NCBI GenBank assembly: GCA_036971715.1 | Contig: JAVHJL010000008.1 | Location: 1,426,001-1,490,000, forward strand | Reading direction: 5' to 3' | Origin: Arthrobotrys musiformis | Taxonomy: Eukaryota; Ascomycota; Orbiliomycetes; Orbiliales; Orbiliaceae | Length of the DNA stretch: 64,000 nucleotides | In this document: positions 47,856 to 58,963 of the stretch, piece after piece | Position numbering within the stretch: the first letter of the stretch is position 1 | Layout of the letters: every line of letters begins with the position of its first letter | Notes under the pieces: generated by a model | Database searches by the model: none | Seen by the model: only the letters and a program-made list of their open reading frames with translations | Told to the model about the DNA's origin: nothing | Program-made: the position numbers and the translations under genes

Positions 47856-48389
47856 GAAGTATTTTTCGGTTATAGATTTATGAATTTTTGATACGATACG
47901 ACAAATTTCTCTCATTAGGTTGGTATCTCGGTGTTTTGGGGGCGGCATTCGTTTGGAGCACGCATAATTACAAAAAGCATAGGCATGTATGGTTCGGTGA
48001 CAACTAGCTTCGGCGTGGCTAGCTGGCAAGACAAAATGGAATCAAGGCACGCCCGTTATTAGATGATTAATTTGATTAATTTCGAATATCTATAATGTCC
48101 GTTCCATCATCAGGTGTTTATTTGACATTAATAAGAGAACAAGCAGGCAATGTTCATTTCTTTAACTTTGCAAAACGGGATTCGTCCGTTCGTTGGTCAG
48201 CACGGCGGTCAGGGTAAGGAAATAAAAAGAAAATTATTGGCCAAAAAAAAAAAACATCCATGCTTTCCCAATATCAACCTTGTCTAATTTCTGGCATGCA
48301 TCTGTCAGAAAGTTTGTCAAAGTTGAAGCTGCTATAGTCTAAGGAACAATCAACAAGCGCAAGTTCCATATAAATACCTTGCGAGGTAT
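47856..48389. other. Convergent 3' intergenic region (condensin / FPP synthase)
   Basis: This is a 534-bp, AT-rich gap between convergent genes, including an A12 tract near 48243. It presumably holds both 3' UTRs. No gene is seen. Confidence 0.7.
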
Positions 48390-49575
48390 CTATTTGCTTC
48401 TCTTGTAGATCTTGTTCAAGAAGTTGGTCAAAACGTCCTTCTTGAAACCAGTTGTCTCATCAATGCCGTCAATCATTGCTCTGATCTTGGTGACAATAGC
48501 TTCCTCGTAATCGTGGTATCTCTGCTCAAGCTGCAAGTCCAAGAAGACTTGCTTGATTCTGGCCTCCGCGACGTCATCCTTCTTTCCGTAGTTATCATCG
48601 AGAATCTGGCGCTGCTCTGGGGTAGCAATCGCCAGAGCTTGGTTGATGAGCCAACCGCACTTGTTGTCCTTGATGTCGGTACCGATCTTGCCGATATGCT
48701 CTGGGTCGCCGTAGCAGTCAAGATAGTCATCTTGGATCTGGAAGTACTCGCCCAATGGGATGAGGACATCGTGTGCCTGCTTAAGGTTCTCTGGTGTTGC
48801 GACACCAGCCATGTACATGGCCAAAGCAACGGGAAGGTAGAATGAGTAGTAAGCGGTCTTGAAGATGACGATGAAGGAGTGTTTTTCGAGGGAGAACTTG
48901 GAGAGGTCAACACGGTCTTCTGGAGCAGTAATCAGGTCAAGAAGCTGGCCGAGTTCGGTTTGGAAGGTTACGTCGTGGAAGAGTTCGATCAGATCGATGT
49001 AGTAAGGAGTATTACGGAAGTGCTTCTTGAGAAGGATGTAGATGGCGGCTTCGAGCATGAAGGAATCGTTGATAGCGATCATACCAACACCTTCGTGAAG
49101 GTACCAGCATGGGCTACCACGGCGAGTCTTGGAGCTATCCATGATGTCGTCGGAGACGAGGAAGAAAGCTTGGAGCTATCATCGGAAAATATTAGTATTT
49201 TGTCTGATTCCGTATTCGATATGGGGGGAAAGGCATACCAATTCGGTGCACCATCCGAGGATGGCGCTGCGAAGGTAATCTTCGTCGGAGAGTTTATCTT
49301 GGTTTGTGAGGGTACTGTAGGTATCGACGACCGACATGCCGCGATTGCATTTTCCACCGACCGAATTGTGCTCCAAGACCTATTGTAGAGCAGATAAAAG
49401 CTTCATGTTAGCTAAAATGAAGGTTCCAAGACACAATGTGTGGTGATTGGGAGCTTACCTTTCGGTACCAAGCAGCAGCCTCGGAGGGAATCTTGTAGCC
49501 CTCCAAGACACCCATAATCTCGTCAACGAGAAGAGGGAAGACGGCCTCGAACTCCTTTAGTGTAGTTTTGCCCAT
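48390..49575 (-). CDS. ERG20: Farnesyl diphosphate synthase
   Basis: Exons 49575-49459, 49379-49239 and 49175-48390 encode 347 aa, exactly the usual fungal length; all junctions are phase 0. The enzyme condenses IPP with DMAPP and then GPP to farnesyl diphosphate, feeding ergosterol, dolichol, ubiquinone and prenylation. Motifs: GGKCNRGMSVVDTY (IPP-binding region), the first Asp-rich motif DDIMDSSKTRRG preceded by aromatic residues AFFLVS (the chain-length position typical of FPP synthase), and the second Asp-rich motif DDYLDCYGD. The C-terminus ends YKRSK, also typical. Intron 2 has an ACTAAT branch point. Geranylgeranyl diphosphate synthase is unlikely because of the two Phe before the first motif. 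Confidence 0.96.
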
Positions 49576-51352
49576 TTTGATAGTATGCTGATAGCAATTG
49601 ACGCGGTAAATAGAAATGCAATGAGGTCGCGATGATGGTCAAGAGGGGAGGTGGTGATAGTGAGGTAGGTGGATGTAGGTGTGTTGGTGAAGATTTAGTT
49701 CGTTTGTACTGAAGCTCGACGGCAGCAGCCAGCTAAGCTAGCTTAGAATATTAGGCAGGGAAATGTACCTGCAGACGATACAACAATGTTACTAAGTCTC
49801 AGCTCGGTCCCAGACTACAGAATACAGACGACACACCACAGACAGCTAGCAAGGAAGACCCACAATTTATATCTTCGTCGCTCGCGTGCAAGAACATCGG
49901 ACGGTTCGGTGGGTAGGTATGCTCATCCCTTCCATGTCATCCTCAACGAATTTGAGAAATCCACTAACATACTACTTGAGCACAGATCCGTCCCTAAGCT
50001 AGTAGGTATGCAATGTCCATACCAGGCTTACGTTGAAGGAAGGAAGGGTCGCTCGCGAGAATGGGCGCCGGCAAGCGATAAGCAGGGTCCTAGGGACAGC
50101 CAAGCCCGAGCCCAGGGACCGAGCTACTGCCCTTCACTACCCGAGCGCACCGAAGATAGCATCGCTGCTGCAGAACATCTCGTCGCATTCGGAGCTTTCG
50201 TGGGGCCAGCCCGTAAGGAATGTTGGGAGACCATGGAGCGTGTCCGTGCGAAGGGACGAGATGGGATTGACTAGAGAACCCCGTGAGATTATGGTGTCAC
50301 AGAACTAAGGTTCTTTCGTGCACCAGAGGTACATGTACATGTACATACTTTTAGGCACACATTGAGTGCATGTCTATGTCTCCGTATGTCTATACATGTG
50401 CCACCGTCCACGTTTTCTGGCCATATCGTTGGCCGTCTCTCTGCTGCCCTCGTCGTTCGCTCGCTCTTTCCAATGGTTTCAATTTTGGTTTTTAATTTTT
50501 AAATTAGTTCAATTTATGCTTTTAGACATCGGATTTTAGTTTTCGTATGTATTCTCGATATGATACTAGTAAACCTAGGTCGGTGGCACAATGGGGCCAT
50601 GGGGGCTGTCTTTCGTTACCTCCAGTCGAATGGGCAGCTTGATTGTATGTTTGGTCGCTGTGTTTACTAGCTTCGCATTGGATTTGATAGCAACCATCTT
50701 GAGCATCAAGCATCAACCATCCAGAGTCGACCAGCAATCAACGTCCACTCGGAACTTGACAACTGCACCTGCCCAAAAAACCAGGCACTTCATCTACGAT
50801 CTTCCAATATCAAGGGTATTGCTATAGCTCCCGCAGCTGGTATACAGGCCATCCACGAGGCGTGCACAAACCTGTATTCATCCTGCCGAGAAATTCGAGC
50901 TCGCACCGCGTCTTTGTTCCACCTTCCTCAACACTATTTCGGTCGTCGTTTTGCAACAATAACAACACCGACGACCAGGCTTCTTTGGCCTTTCCGTACC
51001 ACACGTATCACAGACGCCTAAAGACAGACCATTCCTATAGGGCACAGGGCAGAGGCCAAGTTATTACCCGCTGGGACATAGCTGCAAACGTTTTTGCCAC
51101 GTGGTTGTGACCGACCATCCTCACTTTGACACTGCACGACATATATCATCCCCGTGGTCCGGGCCTCTCAAATACCTCCTAACCTTTTAGATACGTCTGA
51201 ACTCAGTTAAATCTAGTTCACTCCGACCAGGGACCTAGACATCAGGGCCCATTATTTTCATTTTGTCTTCGTGATACAGTCGGGAGATCTCCCTTCTAAA
51301 GAGATTATTCGTTCTTTCTCCCTGGCCTGGAAACTCTATCTGGAAGGAAGAG
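49576..51352. other. Intergenic region between FPP synthase (-) and CDC23 (+), 1.8 kb
   Basis: This is a divergent promoter region. An open frame at 49786-50274 (162 codons) and others at 50591-51110 have no recognisable domain and irregular composition, so I do not call them. ACATGTACATGTACATAC (50332-50349) is a short palindromic repeat. Confidence 0.6.
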
Positions 51353-53577
51353 ATGGCTTCGCCGGCAGCTCCTGAGGTTGCCAAACATGATCTCATGATA
51401 CTACGGAAGGATTTACGGCTTGCGGCCAAGAGAACCTCGGATAGATGCCTTTTCCATGCTTCCAAATGGTACGTACCTCTAGTCCTATTTGTTTCAGCCA
51501 GATGTTACCATCCAGGCACTCCATGCCTTCCTGAATATACCCGCCCCTTCAACCAAAAAGAAAAGGAATCGAAGAAACAAGAAAATCATACCTCCAAAAT
51601 TCTGGAAGTTATCGCGTGTAGCATCGGATAGTGCATTCTATTCCACGTTTTCTCAGGGACTGGGGGGTGTAACTCCGCTCCTTTCCTGCCTTTCATTGTT
51701 ACATTCTGTGATACGTGGGTGCTAATTCTAACGAAATACCAGGCTAGCTGAACAACTAAACTCTCTTCCTCAAAATGTCCCCTCGTCGCATCATTATTTG
51801 AAAGTCCACTCTTCTCTGCCCCAAGAAGGAGCTGGACTTGACACTTTTGTTAACGACGATGAGGAAGACAAGTACCACCTTGCTAAATCTTATTTCAATG
51901 TAAACGAATTTGACCGAGCAGCGAGGGTGGTGGAGGGGTGTGTTAGTTCGAAAGCGGCATTTTTGTGCCTCTATGCTAAATTCATGGTATGCTATGCCTT
52001 TATCCGATTCATGGAGCATAGCAGTGCTAATATCCACCGACAGGCCGGCGAAAAAAGGAAAGATGAAGAGAGCGAGATGGTACTAGGGCCGCTGGACGGG
52101 AATGTAACGGCAAATAAGGAGCTGCCCATCTTGACTAAGAAGCTAGAAACCATGCTCTCAGACGGTAAAGAGGACACATTTTTGCTCTATCTGTAGGTAT
52201 CCTTTATTTTCGTCGAGGAGAAGACTACAAGACTGATACGGCAAGTGTAGCTATGGTGTGGTATTACTAAAACAACGGAACGAGAAACCGGCCTACCAGG
52301 CTCTTGTGCGGTCTGTGATATCTTACCCCTACAACTGGGCCTCTTGGGATGAGCTCAAGACCATCACCCGATCAGTCGAAGATGTATGATTGCGTATTCG
52401 CCCTTCCCGCCTTTTTCCGAAGTATCTAACAAACCTTAGTTGTCCCGAGTGCTTCATGATTTGCCAGATCATCTCATGACACGGTTTTTCGAACTCCTAG
52501 CTTCACAGGAGCTTTACCATGTCAATGAGAACGTCTACACGCTAGTCGAACAGTTGACAGACGTTTTCCCGAGAAGCTCGTGGTTGAAAAGCCAAAGGGC
52601 TTTATTATCTTATCATGTCAAAGGTATTATTTGCCATCCTATACCCCACTAAATATTCATGGCTAATCTATGACGTCTTTGAAGATTACGAAGAGTCAGA
52701 AAAGATATTCGACGAAATCATGCAAAATGACCCATACCGCCTCGATTTCCTTGACCATTACTCCAACATCCTCTACGTCATGGACAAGCGCTCAAAACTA
52801 GCATTCGTAGCTCAGGTAGCGTCCGCAACCGACAAGTTCCGCCCGGAAACCTGCTGTGTCATCGGAAACTATTTTTCCATGCGCTCAGAGCACGAAAAGA
52901 GCATCATGTACTTCCGCCGTGCCCTCAATCTCGACCGCAACTTCTTATCAGCATGGACTCTCCTTGGCCACGAATTTGTCGAGTTGAAAAACACACACGC
53001 AGCAATCGAGTCCTACCGCCGCGCTATCGACGTAAACCGCAAGGATTACCGCGCATGGTACGGTCTTGGCCAGGCATATGAGGTGCTCGAGATGAATTAT
53101 TACGCTCTTTACTATTACCAACGTGCGGGTGCCCTTCGCCCGTACGATAGCCAGATGTGGGCTGCCATGGCCGCTTGTTACGAAAAGATGAACCGTCCGG
53201 ACGATGCGATCAAGTCTTATAAGCGCGCGTTATCCGGTAATGCCGGAACTTCCGCAGCAGCTGCAAATCAATGGGATGGCTTTGAATTGAACACTAAGAC
53301 GTTGATAAAGATTGCAAAACTGTACGAACGGGTCAAGAGGAGTGATGAGGCGGTACATTACATGGAAATGTGCTTGAAGGCCGAGCCGGATTTGGGACCT
53401 AGTGAGGATATTGCGACGGCCAAAAACTGGTTGGCGCATTATGAGAAGGACAGGATGAATTTAGGAAGGGCTTTGCAGTTAGCACAGGAATTATTCGATG
53501 CTGGACTGATGGTTGAGGATTCGAGAGCTATGGTCAGAGATATCAGGAATCAATTGGATATGGACCATCCGCGGTAA
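51353..53577 (+). CDS. CDC23: Anaphase-promoting complex subunit 8 (Cdc23)
   Basis: Six exons: 51353-51468, 51743-51986, 52044-52192, 52251-52383, 52440-52623 and 52685-53577; 572 aa, with the split codons all restoring sense. Cdc23/APC8 is a TPR scaffold of the APC/C ubiquitin ligase, acting in the nucleus at mitotic exit. The N-terminal APC8 domain (about 10-250) includes LRKDLRLAAKRTSDRCLFHASKW and DKYHLAKSYFNVNEFDRAA. From about 275 to 545 there are tandem TPRs: ETCCVIGNYFSMRSEHEKSI, AWTLLGHEFVELKNTHAAIESYRRA, AWYGLGQAYEVLEMNYYALYYYQRA, MWAAMAACYEKMNRPDDAIKSYKRA, the classic Cdc23 series. Intron 1 is 274 nt, long for this window, but its phase and junction (SKW|LAEQLNSLP) are convincing. 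Confidence 0.94.
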
Positions 53578-54151
53578 GGTGGGGAGGAAAGCGTCTCGCC
53601 CATTGGCGCGAGCGTTCAAAAATACATGTTTCTTACAACTAGATTCAGATTCTGGCTTCAAGGCTAGATTCAGATATTGAGGCGGCCTGGATAAACCGCT
53701 ATGCACGCTGTGTGCCACGAATTTAGAGGTTACTGAATCCCAATAATCGACTCATTGATCATCTTTTACAAATCCGATGATGAGGCATACGAGCTCTGAG
53801 ACAATTTGCTAGGTATCCCAGGGTGATATTGGTCCCACGAGATAGCCCAGGGTGGTCCAGTTGATATCGTAAAATGCATATATATGAGTCTTCCCCAACA
53901 ACCTATTGTGGCATTTTGTACCCAATTGGCAGGAGCATTTGCGGTTTCTCGAGGCCCAAATAGGCTGTGCCACATCGACCGAAAATGTTAAATAACTCGA
54001 GCTGGAAACTAGTCTCGGCGACCCTTCTTGTGTTGTAGCTGGAACCTGGCTTATAGTCCAAAACCAACAAGCGGCAGTTAAGCTCTTCTAGATATAGATT
54101 CGTCTATAAACTTAAGGATATTGGTCCCTAGCGACGAGAGGAGATTATGTT
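53578..54151. other. Intergenic region, 574 bp
   Basis: This lies between CDC23 and the first F-box gene, both on the plus strand. No gene is seen. A short 7-codon upstream frame at 54147 overlaps the F-box start. Confidence 0.65.
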
Positions 54152-55771
54152 ATGGCATCTAACATTTTAACTACTCCACACACCAGGGTTCCTCCGTCTG
54201 TATCATTAACGACCGTTCCATCCGAAATACTACATTCGATTATTTCCAACCTCCGGCAACGGGATGTATATAAGCTCATCCGCGTTTGTAGGCGTATATA
54301 TACGGTCGCATATGAACATCTTCTAGAGGACATTGCTTTTGGCCGTGCTGTCGACAACTGGAGGGAACGTGGCCTACACTCCGATCAATGGGGATTATTA
54401 GCCAAGAGGAATAGCAAAATCCACAATAACGCCTCGGAATTGCCGTGGAATCGAACTAGGACACTCGCAATTCTCGGGACGGAGCCATGGAAAGATCCGG
54501 CGCTGATGGATATGTTGGCATCTAAGATTGAAGAGGGCGTGGTCAAGCTTCAGCATGTTGAATTTGATGTTTTACCAGGTGGGTTTACTCCGGCGTCATA
54601 TCCATTGTTATCAACATCTTGCATCCCGATTGCATGCCATTGGTTTGGAGGAATATATATAGGCCTCTCAACCAGCTGATAATTTCGAATTCACCCCATT
54701 GACATGCAAATATATCAATCGATCTACGTATACTAACATTCTGACCATCTAGCAATCATTGGCGGCTCTACGATGCCCAACAGCGAAATAGCAGACAAGT
54801 TCTTCGAGAGCCTGAAGTCGTACGCCAACGAAAAGTCCATCAACCAATTTTCATACTCTCTCCGAGGTGGCAGCTTCTTATGCCATGCAAAAAACTATAT
54901 AATATTGAGAAATGTCACGAGCATTGTCTACGATAACGGATACGGTGGTGAATATTATCCGCCTAGATCAACGAGCGGCACCTTCGGGGGACTCATCAAT
55001 CTCCTCTCCGCCACCGATAACCTTCGCAAATTGTCCCTTTGCGCGAAGGGCCTTCTTGCTTCGGTGATTGACTTGGAACTCCGTGCGAGTATGCAAAGTG
55101 CCTTTGACAATCTCAGAAATCTTGTGGAGCTCAAGATTAGTGGTCAATTCTTCAGCGGTGCCGCTTTTTTCACACCACCGCCCAACGTCAGAACTCTAGA
55201 ATTCCACTGCGAGGCCGGGCCCCTATGGTGGTTCGGGTTCAGTCGGTGCGAACTACCAAAAGTCGAAAAGCTAGTTCTCAACTGCTACAATTCGGAATAT
55301 AAATATTACAAACCACATCTTCGGGACAACGGGGGGTATGGGTATATCCGTTATTATGAGCGCCAGGGTATCTTTTTCGACGAATCCGGGAACTTCCGAA
55401 TCGAAGATTTAGCCATCACAACTCTCAAAGATTTCAGCGGGGATGTCAACCCCTCCGGCCCCCTTAACTTGCTCGAACTGCTTTTGGAAAGAAATCCCGG
55501 GCTGTCGAAGAAGTCTACAAATCGGATGTTTCGTCAAATTGTACATCCGAAGTTGTTGGTGTCTTTATCGAGAATGGAGCAGAGAATGATTGAACATGCG
55601 GGTCTATTAACGGAAGAATACATCAGCAAGTGGGAGGGTGGTGCTAGGGGGGAAGATTTGGAGAAGGAGTATTTGAAACGGGGTTTGGAGATTTTGATGG
55701 ATGAGGTTTTGGACGATAAATTTAAAGAGTGGCCTATGGAGCGGTCTAAATTTACGCGGAAGGGTAGATGA
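54152..55771 (+). CDS. F-box-like protein of unknown target
   Basis: Exons 54152-54578 and 54753-55771 encode 481 aa. The 174-nt intron has a TACTAAC branch, and G|CA restores Ala. Residues about 15-60 form an F-box-like motif: VPSEILHSIISNLRQRDVYK then LIRVCRRIYTVAYEHLL. The remainder has leucine-rich, irregular LRR-like segments (LINLLSATDNLRKLSLCAKGLL, LRNLVELKISGQF, KVEKLVLNCYNS) and a Lys/Glu-rich end. F-box proteins bind Skp1 and recruit substrates to SCF ubiquitin ligase; the substrate is unknown. Such genes are numerous and fast-evolving in filamentous fungi. It lies 768 bp upstream of the MurE homologue, same strand. Confidence 0.78.
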
Positions 55772-56539
55772 GTTTTAGCCTCAGACCCACTTGATTTTAT
55801 TAATTCGAATTGTATAGCTCCATTCTTTATAAACTTACGAGGCTGGGTTCGAAGATCCGAAAAGGCTCTATATAGCCTTATAATCACCTTACTTACACTT
55901 ATAGAACGTACCCTTTAAGCAAGTATTTATAAGAGGGCCCTTAAATTAGTATCCACAGTATCGCATGGATTGACGATTCACAACTACCATAACTACTTAC
56001 TTAAGCTAGAACCTACTTGGTAGTGATATCAACATTGATATCGAGCGCTCAAAAATACGACATGTCAACACAGCTATTTTGTCTCGTACCCAGGCCACCA
56101 GGGCGCACCGGGTGGCAGCTATTATTTTAATGCTCGTTTTGGTACTACAGCGCTACGTAGGCAATTCTCGAAATATAAGGATCCTAGGGCTATTAGCGTG
56201 AGCTTCTAGCTTTGAAGCTCTCAATTCAATCGCAGACCGCGATAAAAGTGTTGGATTTTCTGTTGTATTCCCCCCAATCGCCGGCCAGGCCAGGTGTACA
56301 TATACACGTATGAACTTTTATGCATTGAGCTTGCACTCGAATCTATATATTCAGAAATATAAACATCATACGGTTGCACCGCCGTAGTTCTCTCACGGTT
56401 GCTCGACTTTTCAGTGGTTTCTCCCGCAATAGTTTGCTATTCATATTCAGCTGATCAGCCAAACGCACACTTAGACGAATATCGTCTACATAGCATATAT
56501 CATAACAACCTACTGCTCTAACTTTCGTATTATAATCAA
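55772..56539. other. Intergenic region upstream of the MurE homologue, 768 bp
   Basis: AT-rich DNA holding the F-box 3' side and the putative MurE promoter. The 60 bp before ATG 56540 are A/T-rich with a pyrimidine patch. No inverted repeats, transposase fragment or bacterial-type ribosome-binding site (no GGAGG within 15 bp of the ATG) is seen. Confidence 0.6.
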
Positions 56540-58141
56540 ATGCCCACTCTTGAAAGCCTCCTGCCTTCACTTCCGGAGGCGGAAATGATTGGTGGCAACA
56601 GGAATATTCAGATTACGCAACTGTTTTACGACTCTAGACAAGTCCTCGCTGGCTCTGCGCTTATATGCCTCCCGCTGGATGGAGAGTTATACCAGGGAGA
56701 CGGCCAGGCCGATAAACGGGATAGGATAGCTAAAATAGCACTAGACGGCATAAAGCGCGGGGCGGCGGTTATTGTCGCTGAAGACAGGGAAATGCTTCTG
56801 AACCTACCAGGTTCAGTAACGAGGGTATTCGTCCCCGATTCAAGAAGAGCGATATCTCTTATGGCCGCAGAATTCTACGGCCATCCGTCGAGGAAAATGG
56901 TATTAGTCGGAGTAACTGGTACAAATGGTAAAACCACCACGGCAAACCTCACGGCCCAGGTCCTCCGTTATACGGGACGCTTCAAATCCGTCGGCGTTAT
57001 TGGAACACTCGGTGCGACGACGGAAACTACATCGACAGTGCTCACCGGCGCTTCTACGACCCCGAGGGGCTTAGATCTCCAAAGGATCTTATCCGAGTTT
57101 CTAGATGCCGGAGTCGAAGCTGTAGCAATGGAAGTCTCGAGTCATGGTTTGGCGCTCCAGAGAGTCGTCGGTTGTGCCTTCGACGCTGCCATATTCACAA
57201 ATTTCACCGAGGATCATGTAGATTTCCACAAATCGATGGAAGAGTATTGGGCCGCGAAAACATCACTCTTCACCGATATCGCGAAATACTCAATGCAATT
57301 CAAGCGTTTTGCCGCGATTGTTAACACAGACGATAAATACGGACGCAAATTGATCAATGATGTGGTAAAAGAGGCCGAGTACGAATACATTACCTACGGT
57401 ATCGCAGAAAATGCGGATATCAAGGGCAGAAACGTCGAGGTTTCAAACCGCAACTTGACGTTTTCTGTTAAACACCGCGAAAAACACGAGGAAGTTCCCT
57501 TCGACGTCCCTCTAATCGGACGCTTCAACACCTATAACTGCCTCGCCTCAATCTCAGTCGGCCATCATTTCAAAATACCCCTGGAAATACTGCAAGAGAG
57601 CTTAGGCTCCGCTAAAGCACCAACGGGACGCATGGAATTCATAGACGAAGGACAACCATTCACTATTATCGTCGACTTTGCGCATAGCCCCGACGCCCTC
57701 AAACAAGTACTTACCGCGCTAAATGAATCCCTCGTAGGCAGATTAATCTGCGTCTTCGGCTCTAGTGGCTTTCGAGACCCGGATAGGTCGAAGCGTGTGG
57801 ATATGGGTTCTATAGCCACGGAACTCGCGGATCTAGTCATCATCACCAGCGATAATCCACGGGTAGAGGACCCCCAGAGGATTGCGGAGGACATTTGGGT
57901 GGGTGTGAAGAGTAAGGGTAAGGAATCGATTGCGAAAATCGAAATAGATAGGAGGAAGGCGATTAGATATGCATTGGAAATTGCGGAAGAGGGTGATACT
58001 GTCGTTTTTGCGGGGAAGGGACACGAGAAATACCAGCTTGTGCAGGATCAGAAAATAGATTTCGATGAGAGGGAGATTGTGAGGGAGACGACGAGGGGTC
58101 TATTGAAGACTGTACATACGAGTCGGCAATCAATATCATAG
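56540..58141 (+). CDS. murE: MurE-like Mur ligase (UDP-MurNAc-tripeptide synthetase homologue), intronless
   Basis: One open frame of 533 aa with all three Mur-ligase domains. Domain 1 (1-115) has the uridine-pocket DSRQV (31-35) and AGSALICLPLDG. Domain 2 has the ATP loop GVTGTNGKTTT (124-134), TTPRGLDLQR (173-182), MEVSSHGLALQRV (198-209, Mg-binding Glu198), FTNFTEDHVDFH (219-230) and the carbamylated Lys240 in YWAAK. Domain 3 has PTGRMEFI, VDFAHSPDAL (378-387), SDNPRVEDP (437-445), AGKGHEKYQ (491-499) and FDEREIVRE. Bacterial MurE adds meso-diaminopimelate or lysine to UDP-MurNAc-L-Ala-D-Glu; DNPR plus Gly492/Glu496 is the diaminopimelate set. The usual Cys-Gly-Gly loop of the C-domain reads GSSG (407-410). 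Fungi lack peptidoglycan, so substrate and role are unknown. The best-known eukaryotic relatives, folylpolyglutamate synthases, lack these motifs. Bacterial ancestry is inferred. Confidence 0.93.
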   Translation: MPTLESLLPSLPEAEMIGGNRNIQITQLFYDSRQVLAGSALICLPLDGELYQGDGQADKRDRIAKIALDGIKRGAAVIVAEDREMLLNLPGSVTRVFVPDSRRAISLMAAEFYGHPSRKMVLVGVTGTNGKTTTANLTAQVLRYTGRFKSVGVIGTLGATTETTSTVLTGASTTPRGLDLQRILSEFLDAGVEAVAMEVSSHGLALQRVVGCAFDAAIFTNFTEDHVDFHKSMEEYWAAKTSLFTDIAKYSMQFKRFAAIVNTDDKYGRKLINDVVKEAEYEYITYGIAENADIKGRNVEVSNRNLTFSVKHREKHEEVPFDVPLIGRFNTYNCLASISVGHHFKIPLEILQESLGSAKAPTGRMEFIDEGQPFTIIVDFAHSPDALKQVLTALNESLVGRLICVFGSSGFRDPDRSKRVDMGSIATELADLVIITSDNPRVEDPQRIAEDIWVGVKSKGKESIAKIEIDRRKAIRYALEIAEEGDTVVFAGKGHEKYQLVQDQKIDFDEREIVRETTRGLLKTVHTSRQSIS

Positions 58142-58963
58142 AAGCCTTTAGGAGCAGGGGCGCCGTGAAACGATATGTCTAAACGTTACAGGTTGGCAGG
58201 GCTAGATAAAATTCTTTAGATTCTTCTATTGTAGATACAACTGCACAAACCTGGGCTTAAACAAAGGAAATCACAGCTGAATCATGAAGAGCCCATCTTT
58301 GATATCATCAATCGATATAGATCATATGAGCGGATAGTTGGTATTGAAGAACTGCTACCAGATAGTACTGTAGTCAAAACTATAACAAAAACAACATGGA
58401 TTGAATAATGCAGTTAAGCGAGCAGGTATATATAAACCCCCGAAAACCCCTCGTGTTCCCCAGCTCTCAGCCAATAGTTACATGGGTACTAAAGTAGTTA
58501 TTGTCAACAATTGTTATTGACTTCTGCAATTGCAATTGCAACAACTAAAGTCGGGAGAACCCACCGGTCCTCGCGCGCGAGGCCTCATATTTGTGTTCTG
58601 AAGATCTTTAATTGTCATCCTGTCTTATCGTGTGCACTTAGTACTAGTACAGTAGCTACGACCTCGTAGTCCCGCCGCCGATTGTAACAGTAACGAGCCC
58701 ACAAACCTCTACTGCAAAACTCTACTGCAAAACTCTCGCCGTATCGATATATTTACTGGTACCTGCAGCTAGCTGCGCAGCCATCAGCAACACATATCAT
58801 CTGGAATTCTGCAGGGACATTTGTCGCGTTTTGGATATATTATGCTTGTCTAAACACTATTGATCGAAGATCAAAGGATATACCTATATCCCGCCCGGCC
58901 TCGAATTTAAGCAGTCTTTCTCATATCGAAACTTACGCGTACAGTCAACTATCAAGCAAAATC
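58142..58963. other. Intergenic region downstream of the MurE homologue, 822 bp
   Basis: No gene is seen. A 13-nt direct repeat (CTACTGCAAAACT) occurs in tandem near 58709-58736. No mobile-element ends were recognised. Confidence 0.6.

Noticed and set aside
49786..50274. 162-codon plus-strand open frame upstream of FPP synthase
   Set aside because: No recognisable domain, irregular composition, an overlapping alternative frame and no splice partners. Probably promoter/leader DNA.
56540..58141. MurE frame as bacterial contamination of the assembly
   Set aside because: Spliced fungal genes lie within about 800 bp on both sides, with no abrupt compositional break and no bacterial-type ribosome-binding site or neighbouring mur/fts genes. 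Read-level proof is not available here.
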